The notes under the pieces were generated by a model. The model was not told the origin of the DNA. It did not search any database and worked only from the letters and a program-made list of their open reading frames with translations. A stretch of DNA of 64,000 nucleotides, from NCBI RefSeq assembly GCF_042665075.1, contig NZ_JBHTBR010000005.1, forward strand, positions 930,001 through 994,000, written 5' to 3'. Positions within the stretch are counted from its first letter, which is position 1. Each line of letters opens with the position of its first letter. The position numbers and the translations under genes were made by a program. Shown here one piece after another: positions 53,322 to 62,130 of the stretch. Source of the stretch: Hirschia litorea (lineage in GTDB: Bacteria > Pseudomonadota > Alphaproteobacteria > Caulobacterales > Hyphomonadaceae).

Positions 53322-54407
53322 ATGACAAAAAATTACGGTTTGATCGGCTGTGGCATGATGGGGATGGAGCATGTCAGAAACATTGGTGTGTTAGATGGTG
53401 CGCAAATTACAGCTGTCTATGATCCAGTTGATGATTTAGCTCAGCAAGCTTCAGTGGCAGCTGGTGGCGCATATATCGCTGCATCAATTGATGAGTTGAT
53501 TACACGTCCAGAGCTTGATGCCATAGTGATTGTGAGCCCAAATTTTTGCCATGTTGAGCAGTTGGAGCAAATCGCTGCGACACGCGACATTCCGATTTTG
53601 TGTGAAAAGCCTCTTTATACCAAACCAGATGATGCTGCGCGGATTGAAAAGCTCAAACAGACTTATAAGTCCCCAATCTGGGTGGCGATGGAATATCGCT
53701 ATATGCCACCAATTGCGGCACTTATCGAGCAAGCTGATACGGCTACGGGTGGAGTGGAAATGCTGACCATTCGTGAGCACCGTTTTGCGTTCTTGCCAAA
53801 GATTGGTGACTGGAACCGTTTCAATGCAAATACAGGGGGCACATTGGTTGAAAAATGCTGTCACTTCTTTGACTTGATGCGCTTGATTATGAAGTCTGAG
53901 CCTGTGCGGGTTATGGCGAGTGCTGGACAGATCGCGAACCATTTGGATGAGAAATATGATGGGAAAACGCCTGACATTTGGGATGGCGGTTATGTGATTT
54001 TTGACTTTGCCAACGGCAAACGTGCAATGCTTGAATTGTGTATGTTTGCAGATGGTACCATGTGGAATGAAGAGATTTCAGCTGTCGGAGCTAAGGGTAA
54101 AATTGAATGCCGTTTGCCGGGGCCAAACCGTTTCTGGCCTGAAGAACTGGGCGTGCCACCTGCGCCGCAATTGACGCTAAGTCCTCGCTCACCAAAGAAT
54201 CCGCAGACGAAAGATATCCCAATTGACCACAGCTTGCTTATGATTGGGGATCATCATGGATCGACATTCTATCAGCACCAGCGTTTCCTTGAAGTCGTGA
54301 AAGGGGTGGGCACACCTGAGGTCTCCATATCTGATGGCGCGAAAGCTGTTGCGATGGGCCTAGCCGCGCAATTGTCGGCAACTGAACACCGTGTTGTGGA
54401 GCTGTAA
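53322..54407 (+). CDS. Gfo/Idh/MocA oxidoreductase, candidate NAD-dependent sulfoquinovosidase
   Basis: A 361-residue NAD(P)-binding protein. The Rossmann motif is YGLIGCGMMGMEHVRN, the CEKPLYTKP signature places the catalytic Lys, and GGTLVEKCCHFFDLMRLI holds the His of the second active-site motif. The C-terminal GDHHGSTFYQHQRF is characteristic of this subgroup. In known sulfoquinovose loci, proteins of this superfamily (GH188, related to GH109) cleave sulfoquinovosides by transient NAD oxidation, and no GH31 sulfoquinovosidase is encoded here, so this protein could be the glycosidase. Alternatively it is a plain sugar dehydrogenase. AGAGATAG precedes the ATG. Confidence 0.75.
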   Translation: MTKNYGLIGCGMMGMEHVRNIGVLDGAQITAVYDPVDDLAQQASVAAGGAYIAASIDELITRPELDAIVIVSPNFCHVEQLEQIAATRDIPILCEKPLYTKPDDAARIEKLKQTYKSPIWVAMEYRYMPPIAALIEQADTATGGVEMLTIREHRFAFLPKIGDWNRFNANTGGTLVEKCCHFFDLMRLIMKSEPVRVMASAGQIANHLDEKYDGKTPDIWDGGYVIFDFANGKRAMLELCMFADGTMWNEEISAVGAKGKIECRLPGPNRFWPEELGVPPAPQLTLSPRSPKNPQTKDIPIDHSLLMIGDHHGSTFYQHQRFLEVVKGVGTPEVSISDGAKAVAMGLAAQLSATEHRVVEL

Positions 54408-54459
54408 TTGGTCTCGAAAACCAGTTGTGTGGAAATAGTTTGCACTGAGAGTGTATAGT

Positions 54460-55485
54460 ATGTCGACCATATCTGCCCGTTCCAGTGCGTATGTGAGCAA
54501 AATGAAATCATTCCTGCCAGGGCTGCTTTTAGCATCTCTGGTGGCGATGGCTGCGCAATTTATGGCTGAACATACAGGCGCGCCTTCCATGTTGATGGCG
54601 TTGCTATTTGGCATGGCGTTGAGTTCTGTGCATGAGAATGGTTCCGTTTTATCTTCAGGAATTATGTTTTCGGCCAAATCTATCTTGAAATTTGGTGTCG
54701 TGCTGTTGGGTGCTCGGATTAGTGTCGATGTACTCGTGTCTCTGGGGTGGGAGATGGTGGTGTTGCTTCTGCTAGCGGTGGCAACAACTATTTTTGTTGG
54801 GTTTTCTGTTCGTAAATTGTTTGGAAAATCGGCTGCTTTTGCGGTTTTAACTGCTGGGGCGGTGTCTATATGTGGGGCCTCGGCCGCACTGGCAATTGCG
54901 GCTGTGCTGCCTAAAACAAAAGAATCCGAAAAAGATCTGCTATTCACTGTTTTAAGCGTGACGCTTTTATCGACGCTTGCAATGGTGTTTTACCCTGTAC
55001 TGCTCCGCTTAATGCATTTTGACGATATTCGCGCGGGAGCTTTTATTGGTGCGACTGTGCATGATGTCGCGCAAGTTGTGGGCGCAGGTTTCTCGATTTC
55101 CAACGAAGCAGGGGAAATCGCTACTTTAGTAAAACTAATTCGAGTTACATTCCTCGCGCCTGTGGTGATAGTGCTGTCATTGCTTTTCCGCAAAAGCGTG
55201 GCGGAGAGTGGGGAAACGTCAAAACCTGTCCTTATACCCGCCTTTGTTATTGGGTTTTTGTGTCTAGCAGTTTTAAATTCATTTGGGCTTTTGTCCGAAC
55301 CCATAAGAGAGATTGCAAGCGTAGTATCTAAATGGTCGCTCCTTATCGCAATTTCGGCAGTGGGTATAAAAACATCACTCCTAGACATAATAAAAGTAGG
55401 GTATAGCGCAATTGCGCTTGTCGTTGCGCAAACAGTATTCCTTGCGCTGATTATTCTGTTTGGATTGCAGTTCGTTCCTATCTGA
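54460..55485 (+). CDS. YeiH-family (UPF0324) sulfur-oxyanion exporter candidate
   Basis: A 341-residue inner-membrane protein with about ten helices and the family motifs LMALLFGMALSS, LKFGVVLLGARI, GAVSICGASAALAIA and GATVHDVAQVVGAG. YeiH proteins are described as putative sulfate exporters. Position behind the regulator and glycosidase-like gene suggests it removes the sulfite (or sulfate) freed by the monooxygenase. The ATG at 54460 (MSTISARS) is taken; a GTG at 54451 is possible. There is a 52-base gap from the preceding gene, so it probably lies in the same transcript. Confidence 0.85.
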   Translation: MSTISARSSAYVSKMKSFLPGLLLASLVAMAAQFMAEHTGAPSMLMALLFGMALSSVHENGSVLSSGIMFSAKSILKFGVVLLGARISVDVLVSLGWEMVVLLLLAVATTIFVGFSVRKLFGKSAAFAVLTAGAVSICGASAALAIAAVLPKTKESEKDLLFTVLSVTLLSTLAMVFYPVLLRLMHFDDIRAGAFIGATVHDVAQVVGAGFSISNEAGEIATLVKLIRVTFLAPVVIVLSLLFRKSVAESGETSKPVLIPAFVIGFLCLAVLNSFGLLSEPIREIASVVSKWSLLIAISAVGIKTSLLDIIKVGYSAIALVVAQTVFLALIILFGLQFVPI

Positions 55486-55790
55486 TCGCAAAGTGTGTCT
55501 TGAAGGATACATATTGATCAGAAAATTATTTTGAGTTTTCTGCTCTGTGTAATTGGGCAGCTAGCTATGCAATTCCAAAACTCTAAAAATTGCGACAGAA
55601 AATTTCAATAATTTATTATAATACAATGCACTGTGACATAAGCACCTTGCATTTTTAGTCCGTTTTTCCGGCGCGAATGCGCTAGTTATTTCAAATTGAT
55701 GCACCATTCATTCATTTTGTGGACCGCGGACAAAAAAACTGCAAAGGTTCGGTAGCCAATAAATATAATACGGCGACTAGGGAGAAATAC
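55486..55790. other. Intergenic region ahead of TonB receptor
   Basis: 305 AT-rich bases without a gene. A hairpin CAGAAAA/TTTTCTG lies at 55519-55542 and could end the exporter transcript or act as an operator. TTGCGA at 55592, 18 bases, TATTAT at 55616 is a possible promoter for the receptor. A long leader of about 160 bases would follow. Confidence 0.35.
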
Positions 55791-58343
55791 ATGTTGAAAA
55801 CACTGGCCGTGTCATCCGTCAGTTTGCTTGCATTGAACTTAGGAGTAGCAAGTACAGCTTGCGCTCAAGTAGATACAACAAGCACTCAAAACGAAACAGT
55901 AGATAAAGCAGAAAACGTCGACACAAATCGTCGTCTCGATAGCATTGTCGTTACAGCACAGAAAACAGAACAGACTTTGCAGGAAGTGCCAGTCGCGCTC
56001 TCCGTCATCGGAGCTGACGCTGTAAACAATGCGTTTGCAAGTAGCAATCTTGAAAGTCTTACAACGCTTGTTCCATCTGTTAGTTTTCGTAAGGGAAGTA
56101 CGAACGCTAACTCTGCGATCACAATTCGCGGTATAGGTACAATCTCATTCTCTGACGCTGCCGAACCTAGTGTTGCGACAGTTGTGGATGGTGTGGTGCT
56201 CGGGCGTTCTGGGCAGGCTTTTGGTGATCTATTCGACATTGAGCGTATCGAGGTTTTGCGCGGGCCACAGGGTACTTTGTTTGGTAAAAATGCTTCTGCC
56301 GGTGTTGTGAATATCGTCACATCTGGACCGAACAAGGATGAGCTTGCTGGATATGTTTCAGCTTCTTATTTTCAAGATCAAGAATATCAAGTTAAAGCGC
56401 GCCTCACAGGCCCGATTAATGATAATGTCGCGGCGAGTTTGACACTTAGCAAAAGTGGTTTTGATGGGTATATTCGCAACCTTTACAACAACCAAGATGT
56501 AAATGGGTATGACCGTTTTGGTGGTCGTTTCCAGTTGGCGTTTGAGCCATCAGATGATTTCAGCGGACTTTTTACATATGAACATGCTGAAAGTGACGAT
56601 GATTGTTGTGCCGATATCCCAGCGCTGAATGCAAATGCAGCGCGTTTTGCAAATTCTCAAGCTGCTCCGGGCGGGGCGGGGCTTGTGGCCAATGGGTCTG
56701 GGCGTCCCGTTGCGGATATTCAACTCGATACACGCGTGATTGACCAAGACTTTGAAACACGCACCACAAATAGCTTTGATGCTTTTTCACTTACCTTGAA
56801 TAAAGATGCGTTTGGTGGGCACACACTGACATCAATCAGTTCATTCCGTAGTTGGGAAAACTCAGAATTCCGTGAGGGTGATTTTACATCATCTGAAGGG
56901 TATGCGGATGAGCCTGTGAACTTTGGCGATGTCAATTTTCTACTTCACGACAATGGTACACGTGACAACAGTCAATTCAGTCAAGAATTACGGATTCAAT
57001 CCCCTACGGATTCGCCGGTGAATTATCAAGTAGGAGCTTACTACTTTAACTTACAAATTGAATCAGACTTTACACGTCTCGCAAGCTGTCAAAATAACGG
57101 CGGTCAAAACCAAGCTATTTTGGATGCAAATCCTGGTTTGACTTGTAATGCGAATGATCTTGTTTCTGGTACGAATTTCGCGAATGTAGAGTTTGATAAC
57201 CTCGCGTTATTTGGGCAGGCTGACTATGACATCATTCCAGGTTTGAATGTTGTTCTTGGTGGTCGTTATACGCAAGATGATGTGTCATTTATCAACTCGC
57301 GTATCAATAATGACCCATTCGGTCGTCAAGGTGTTGGGGTGCGTCCACACTTGCCAAATGGTCAGTTTAACTTTGCTTCTGGTGGGTATTCAAACCCCGC
57401 ACGGGATGTGCCAACAGGCGAAACAGATAATTTAGGCAACCCTATTTTGGTTGATGTTCCAGCTTTCCAAGGCGATGCTTCAGAAACGAACTTCTCAGTG
57501 AAAGCAGGTATAAACTCCGATTTGGGTGTTCTATTTAGAAGCGACCATAATTTGGGGAATGCTTACTTTGTATATTCGCAAGGATATAAAGGGCCTGCAT
57601 TCAACGTATTCTTTAACCAAGGTACAAATGATACTGCGCCAATTGGAGCGGAAGAATCTGACCATTATGAAATTGGTTATAAGATTGCGCTTTCAAATGT
57701 TGCGCTAAACCTTGCTGTCTACAACACTGATATTACAGGGTTTCAAGCGAATGCGTTTGACAATTCTACAGGTGTAACCATTACGCGTCTTACAAATGCG
57801 GGTGATGTGCGGACACGTGGTGTGGAGCTTGATGGTAGCTGGGCAGTGAATGACTATCTCACGCTGAATGGTTCTGTTGCGTTGAATGAAGCGGAAATCG
57901 TGCGATTTAACTCGCCGATCAACCCAACAACGGGTGAACCAGATTTCCCAGGTGGTATCTTTAGTGGGCAGGACCTCTTATTCTCTCCTGACTTGAATTA
58001 TTCATTTGGTGCAGACTTTGAAATGCCACTTACGGCGACTTCAAAATTCTACCTAAACACGACTTTCTCTCATGTTGATGAGCAAGAGAGCTTCTTGCCA
58101 GGTGGAAATCCAGACCCAACGATAAACCCATATCCTATTGGTGCTGAAGGACTTTTGCCTGACTATAACCTTTTGGACATGAGTTTTGGTGTTGAGTTTA
58201 ACGATAATTATCGTGTGACTTTCATTGCGAAAAACTTGCTCGATGAGTCGTTTGTAACGACAAATTCTGGTGATACTTTCCGTTATCAAATCCCACGTGA
58301 AGCAGATCGCTACTTTGGTGTGAACTTCCGCGCAGCATTTTAA
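55791..58343 (+). CDS. TonB-dependent outer-membrane receptor
   Basis: An 850-residue outer-membrane transporter. Signal peptide to STACAQ, then a TonB box-like region (RRLDSIVVTAQKTEQ), a plug domain (LQEVPVALSVIGADAV to IERIEVLRGPQGTLFGKNASAGVVNI) and a 22-strand barrel ending YFGVNFRAAF with terminal Phe. The ATG at 55791 has GGGAG upstream; the frame back to 55719 has none. Such receptors import iron chelates, vitamins or sugars. Its place beside the sulfoquinovose genes suggests uptake of sulfolipid-derived glycosides, but it could be independent since it has its own leader. Confidence 0.92.
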   Translation: MLKTLAVSSVSLLALNLGVASTACAQVDTTSTQNETVDKAENVDTNRRLDSIVVTAQKTEQTLQEVPVALSVIGADAVNNAFASSNLESLTTLVPSVSFRKGSTNANSAITIRGIGTISFSDAAEPSVATVVDGVVLGRSGQAFGDLFDIERIEVLRGPQGTLFGKNASAGVVNIVTSGPNKDELAGYVSASYFQDQEYQVKARLTGPINDNVAASLTLSKSGFDGYIRNLYNNQDVNGYDRFGGRFQLAFEPSDDFSGLFTYEHAESDDDCCADIPALNANAARFANSQAAPGGAGLVANGSGRPVADIQLDTRVIDQDFETRTTNSFDAFSLTLNKDAFGGHTLTSISSFRSWENSEFREGDFTSSEGYADEPVNFGDVNFLLHDNGTRDNSQFSQELRIQSPTDSPVNYQVGAYYFNLQIESDFTRLASCQNNGGQNQAILDANPGLTCNANDLVSGTNFANVEFDNLALFGQADYDIIPGLNVVLGGRYTQDDVSFINSRINNDPFGRQGVGVRPHLPNGQFNFASGGYSNPARDVPTGETDNLGNPILVDVPAFQGDASETNFSVKAGINSDLGVLFRSDHNLGNAYFVYSQGYKGPAFNVFFNQGTNDTAPIGAEESDHYEIGYKIALSNVALNLAVYNTDITGFQANAFDNSTGVTITRLTNAGDVRTRGVELDGSWAVNDYLTLNGSVALNEAEIVRFNSPINPTTGEPDFPGGIFSGQDLLFSPDLNYSFGADFEMPLTATSKFYLNTTFSHVDEQESFLPGGNPDPTINPYPIGAEGLLPDYNLLDMSFGVEFNDNYRVTFIAKNLLDESFVTTNSGDTFRYQIPREADRYFGVNFRAAF

Positions 58344-58390
58344 ACGCTGCTTCTTAAAGAGATATACTCCTCCCATATCTTTTAGAGAAA

Positions 58391-58415
58391 AGGGCCAGCA
58401 TTGCTGGCCCTTTTT
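58391..58415. terminator. Rho-independent terminator after TonB receptor
   Basis: GGGCCAGC/GCTGGCCC with a three-base loop, followed by TTTTT on the plus strand and preceded by AAAA; serves both converging genes. Confidence 0.92.
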
Positions 58416-58423
58416 GCATTCAA

Positions 58424-59278
58424 TTAAAGGTATTTGGCGTGCCAGTTCAGGTGGTCAGCCATAAAGGTTGATATGAAATAATAAGAATGATCATAGCCTT
58501 CATGCATATTTAGCGTGAGACTGACACCTGCCTGCTTGCAGGCTGCTTCTAGCATGCTTGGCTTGAGCTGCTCTGTGAGGAAGGCGTCTGCTTCCCCTTG
58601 ATCTACCCGTATGCTGGGTGTTCGCGCGCCGTCTGCTATGAGTGCGCATGTGTCATACTCTCGCCAGCTGGATTTATCGTCTCCAATATACCCTGAAAGC
58701 GCTTTTTCACCCCAAGGACAATTGAGCGGAGATACGATTGGTGCAAAAGCGGACACAGACTTGAAACGATCAGGATTTCGAAGTGCGATTGTTAAGGCAC
58801 CATGTCCGCCCATGGAGTGCCCCATAATGGATTGACGAGACATATCAGCCGGAAAATTTGCGCTGATTATTTCTGGCAGTTCTTTTTCTATATAATCGCG
58901 CATTTTGTAATGCTTATCAAAAGGCGCTTTGGTGGCGTTGACGTAGAAGCCGGCACCCAATCCAAAATCATAAGCGGCATTGGGATCATCGGGAACGCTA
59001 TTGCCCTCCAAATCTGGGCCACGAGGGGAGGTGTCTGGTGCGACGAAAATGAAACCCAACTCTGCACACGCTTTTCTAAATTCGCCTTTGTCTGTGACAT
59101 TAGCATGCGTGCATGTCAGACCAGATAGATACCAAATGACAGGAAGTTTCTCACCCTCTTTGTGGGGGGGAATAAATACGGAAAATGTCATATTTGTATG
59201 CGTGGATGTGGACGCATGAGAATAAACGCCTTGAACGCCTTCATGACTTTTATTGGTTGAAATTGTTTCGAGGGTCAT
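58424..59278 (-). CDS. fghA: S-formylglutathione hydrolase
   Basis: A 284-residue alpha/beta hydrolase that splits S-formylglutathione to formate and glutathione, the second step of glutathione-dependent formaldehyde oxidation. The nucleophile elbow is IMGHSMGGHGALTIAL; VDQGEADAFL supplies Asp and GYDHSYYFI the His. The ATG at 59278 (MTLETIS) is the family-like start; the frame extends to a TTG at 59293. The first-step enzyme is encoded about 3 kb further on. The genes are not adjacent but likely work together. Confidence 0.94.
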   Translation of the reverse strand: MTLETISTNKSHEGVQGVYSHASTSTHTNMTFSVFIPPHKEGEKLPVIWYLSGLTCTHANVTDKGEFRKACAELGFIFVAPDTSPRGPDLEGNSVPDDPNAAYDFGLGAGFYVNATKAPFDKHYKMRDYIEKELPEIISANFPADMSRQSIMGHSMGGHGALTIALRNPDRFKSVSAFAPIVSPLNCPWGEKALSGYIGDDKSSWREYDTCALIADGARTPSIRVDQGEADAFLTEQLKPSMLEAACKQAGVSLTLNMHEGYDHSYYFISTFMADHLNWHAKYL

Positions 59279-59460
59279 GGGGTGCCTTATCAACTAGCAT
59301 GGGTGGGTAGGATGCAGGCTCACATTATGTTTTGGGGAGATAATCGCAAGCTTTACGCACTTAGTGTGTACAATTTTCCGTAATGATATATCATTTATGT
59401 GTACCGCAATAGGCACGGGGTGTTTGACGCTGTGTGCTTTTATAAAAATGGAGGATACTT

Positions 59461-60357
59461 ATGAAGGCATTTATTGGGTTGGTAGCCCCTTTGGCATTAT
59501 TGGGATGTGCGACATCAAACGCGCAAACAACAACAGACGCAGCGCAGTCCGTTGAGCAACAGGTAGCTCAAGTTGTTGCACCTATGGTTGAGACATCGAC
59601 ACGGCCTGCTTCTTACTTAGCTGCACCTGAACCATTGCAAAAATGGGTTGATGGCCGCGCTGGGACAGGCGCGCCAGTTCACTGGATTGCCGAAGGCGGC
59701 GTATATGAATATCCGTCGGGTAAGAAAATGTTTGGTATGATCGGATTTGATAGTTCGACTGTTATCTGGCCAGAGGAAGAGGGGGGTGAGATTATTCACC
59801 TGACTCGCAAGACATTTGCCTACACAGATCCAGATACAGGCGAAGTGTTGACTGAATATAATGGCAATAAAGTTGCGCCAATCGCTTACCCATATCAGAT
59901 GATTACATACCGTCTTGAGAATGACCGTATCTATGGTGATGTAGAACAGGGTGTTGGTGATAAAGTTCGTATTATCAAGGCGGATGAAGGTATTCCGTTT
60001 GAAAAAGTGGGCGATACTTATGTGTATAACGCAGCGGTTTTCCTTGATATTGATCTTCCAACAGGTGGCAAATACGAAGCTTGGGAAAATTATGATTTCT
60101 TCTTCCACCCTGAAGGTAGCTTAGAAGAGCCACACCAAATGGCTTGGCAGCGTTATGGTGCCCTTCCTAGTTGGGCAGGCGGACAGCCCGGTATTGTGCG
60201 CTTATTGTCATGGCGCGTTGAAAGCCATGACCAATTCCCAGAAGAAATTTTGAAATGGGCAAAAGAGTCTCAACCAAACTGGCTCAAACCGCCAGCAAGT
60301 GTTGAAGAAGTGCGCACTTTGCAAAAAGGCGAAGGTGGACCAGGCTGGGGCGATTAA
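59461..60357 (+). CDS. DUF1838-type lipoprotein
   Basis: A 298-residue exported protein. The signal ends in lipobox LLGC (MKAFIGLVAPLALLGCATS), so it is a lipoprotein. The mature part fits DUF1838: VHWIAEGGVYEYPSGKKMFGMIGFD, then TRKTFAYTDPDTGEVLTEY and YEAWENYDFFF. The family has no known activity; it is rich in aromatic beta-strands and is common in marine proteobacteria. The ATG has GGAGG upstream. It is monocistronic and closed by a strong terminator. Confidence 0.75.
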   Translation: MKAFIGLVAPLALLGCATSNAQTTTDAAQSVEQQVAQVVAPMVETSTRPASYLAAPEPLQKWVDGRAGTGAPVHWIAEGGVYEYPSGKKMFGMIGFDSSTVIWPEEEGGEIIHLTRKTFAYTDPDTGEVLTEYNGNKVAPIAYPYQMITYRLENDRIYGDVEQGVGDKVRIIKADEGIPFEKVGDTYVYNAAVFLDIDLPTGGKYEAWENYDFFFHPEGSLEEPHQMAWQRYGALPSWAGGQPGIVRLLSWRVESHDQFPEEILKWAKESQPNWLKPPASVEEVRTLQKGEGGPGWGD

Positions 60358-60380
60358 GCTTTGAAGAAATAACCTAAGAA

Positions 60381-60418
60381 AAAGCCCGTCTTTCATTTCT
60401 GAAGGGCGGGCTTTTTTT
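60381..60418. terminator. Rho-independent terminator after DUF1838 gene
   Basis: AAAGCCCGTCTTTC/GAAGGGCGGGCTTT with two wobble pairs and a six-base loop, followed by TTTTTTT. It lies between converging genes; the A run on its left lets it serve the VOC gene too. Confidence 0.9.
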
Positions 60419-60428
60419 GTGTTGTAGT

Positions 60429-60806
60429 TTATCCGCGAAGCAATGAACAGAGTTTGTTGCCGTCAGGGTCACGAAGGTAAGAAAGGTGTAGGCGGCCAGT
60501 TGGACCGTCTCTCCAGCCGGGAGGGTCTTCAATCGCTGTTCCGCCAGCATCTATTCCGGCTTTATGCCAAGCTTGGGCTTGTTCTGGGGATTTGACAGAA
60601 AAACCGACAGTCATTCCATTGCCGCATGTTGCAGCTTCACCATCTATTGGTCGTGTCACGAGAAATACTGCGCCGTCATGAATATAGACGAGGCGTCCCT
60701 TTGGGTCCATGATGCCTTCCTTGGCACCAAGCACATCAAATAGTGCATCATAAAAAATCTTGGATTTTTGCAGATCATTACTGCCGACCATCATGTGACT
60801 GAACAT
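60429..60806 (-). CDS. VOC-family (glyoxalase-like) protein
   Basis: A 125-residue protein of the vicinal-oxygen-chelate superfamily: MFSHMMVGSNDLQKSKIFYDALF at the N-terminus and HLSYLRDPDGNKLCSLLRG at the end, with the usual two beta-alpha-beta-beta-beta modules. Possible metal ligands are His4 and an acidic residue in the second half. Members range from glyoxalases to resistance proteins, and the substrate here cannot be told. AGGGA precedes the ATG. It lies about 25 bases after the amidohydrolase gene on the same strand. Confidence 0.85.
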   Translation of the reverse strand: MFSHMMVGSNDLQKSKIFYDALFDVLGAKEGIMDPKGRLVYIHDGAVFLVTRPIDGEAATCGNGMTVGFSVKSPEQAQAWHKAGIDAGGTAIEDPPGWRDGPTGRLHLSYLRDPDGNKLCSLLRG

Positions 60807-60830
60807 TTAGGGATTCCCTAGTAAAATAGC

Positions 60831-62120
60831 TTATTCGCCGAGCTTGTTTTTGTATATTTTGCCGTTCTTCATGACAAAATCCACATCTTCCAATTCTTCT
60901 ATATTTTTCAGCGGGTTTGCAGATACCGCGATTAGGTCTGCAGCTTTGCCAACTTCAATTGAGCCAATTTCTGTTTCAATGCCGAATAGGGTGGCATTCT
61001 CAATTGTTGCGGCTTGAATAGCTTGCATGGGTGTCATGCCCCACTGTGTCATTTTTTTGAACTGACGGGCGTTTTGGCCATGTGGGTAGACACCTGCATC
61101 TGTTCCAAAGGCAATTTTGGCACCTGCTTCAACGGCAGCTTGAAAGCGTTCGCGCTGCAAGCGTCCAACAGTGCGTTCTTTAGCAAGGGATTCTTCTAAA
61201 ATACCAGCAGCTTCACCTTCTTCGAGGATGTAGTCTGATACATAAATATCCATTGAAAGATACACGCCTTTTTCGTTGGCGATTGCAATTTCACGATCAG
61301 TAATCATGCTGGAGTGTTCCACCGAGTCCACGCCAGCTTTAAGTGCGGTCGCGATGCCGTCAATTCCGTGGGCGTGTACGGCAACTTTCAAACCCAGTAG
61401 ATGTGCTTCATCGACGAGGGCAGACATTTCTTCGAGTGTGTATTGTTGTGCGCCTAGCTTCGTGCCCTTGGACAACACGCCGCCTGTGCCACAAAATTTG
61501 ATTACATCGACACCGTATTTATTGTTCTGGCGTACTTTTGTGCGCACAGCCCAAGGTCCATCTGCCACGCCTTCAGATTTTTGTTGGTATTCAAATGGGA
61601 GAAGATTGGAGTCGCAATGTCCACCAGTAATGCCGAGAGATGGACCTGAGGCGAGGACGCGAGGTCCGATAACAGTATCATCATTGATTGCATCACGCAG
61701 TGCAATGTCAGCATACCCTTCAGCACCTAAGTTGCGCACTGTTGTAAAGCCCGCCATCAACGTTTTTTCAGCGTTTGCGACACCATTAATGGCTGAACGC
61801 GCAGGCGTTATTGTGAGGCTGCGATAGCCGTGATCGTCTGCATTGCTTGTCAAATGAACATGGCTATCGGATAGGCCGGGCAAGAGTGTTGTGCCAGACA
61901 AATCAATCTTATCCCAATTCCCATCAGGCGCTTTGTCGGCCTTGCCGATATAGGTTATTTTTCCCTCTTCGACTGTGATCGTCTGATCTTTGACAAGCTT
62001 GCCTTTGATGACGTCTACAATATCCGCACCCATTAGCATTGTGCCTTGGGGTGTTGTCTCTTGTGCCCATGCGGAAGTCGTCATGAGCAGTGAAAAGGCT
62101 AAAAGACGAAGAGGTTTCAA
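60831..62120 (-). CDS. Exported amidohydrolase (prolidase/imidazolonepropionase-like)
   Basis: A 429-residue metal-dependent hydrolase. A Sec signal peptide (to TSAWAQ) sends it to the periplasm. The amidohydrolase metal motifs are in order: DSHVHL, carboxylated Lys in VDVIKFCGTGGV, VAVHAHG, DSVEHSSM and AFGTDAGV. Relatives of this type (Sgx9260/Xaa-Arg or Xaa-Pro dipeptidases) cleave dipeptides ending in hydrophobic or basic residues. The start is TTG at 62120, with AGGAG seven bases upstream. It is preceded by the formaldehyde dehydrogenase gene at ten bases, perhaps by read-through. Confidence 0.88.
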   Translation of the reverse strand: MKPLRLLAFSLLMTTSAWAQETTPQGTMLMGADIVDVIKGKLVKDQTITVEEGKITYIGKADKAPDGNWDKIDLSGTTLLPGLSDSHVHLTSNADDHGYRSLTITPARSAINGVANAEKTLMAGFTTVRNLGAEGYADIALRDAINDDTVIGPRVLASGPSLGITGGHCDSNLLPFEYQQKSEGVADGPWAVRTKVRQNNKYGVDVIKFCGTGGVLSKGTKLGAQQYTLEEMSALVDEAHLLGLKVAVHAHGIDGIATALKAGVDSVEHSSMITDREIAIANEKGVYLSMDIYVSDYILEEGEAAGILEESLAKERTVGRLQRERFQAAVEAGAKIAFGTDAGVYPHGQNARQFKKMTQWGMTPMQAIQAATIENATLFGIETEIGSIEVGKAADLIAVSANPLKNIEELEDVDFVMKNGKIYKNKLGE

Positions 62121-62130
62121 TATAAGGCTC

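Noticed and set aside
54360..54947. 195-codon minus-strand frame
   Set aside because: Antisense to the YeiH-type membrane protein; composition is Asn/Thr/Ser-rich shadow sequence.
61276..61827. 183-codon plus-strand frame
   Set aside because: Antisense to the amidohydrolase gene, which has signal peptide and all metal motifs; this frame has none.
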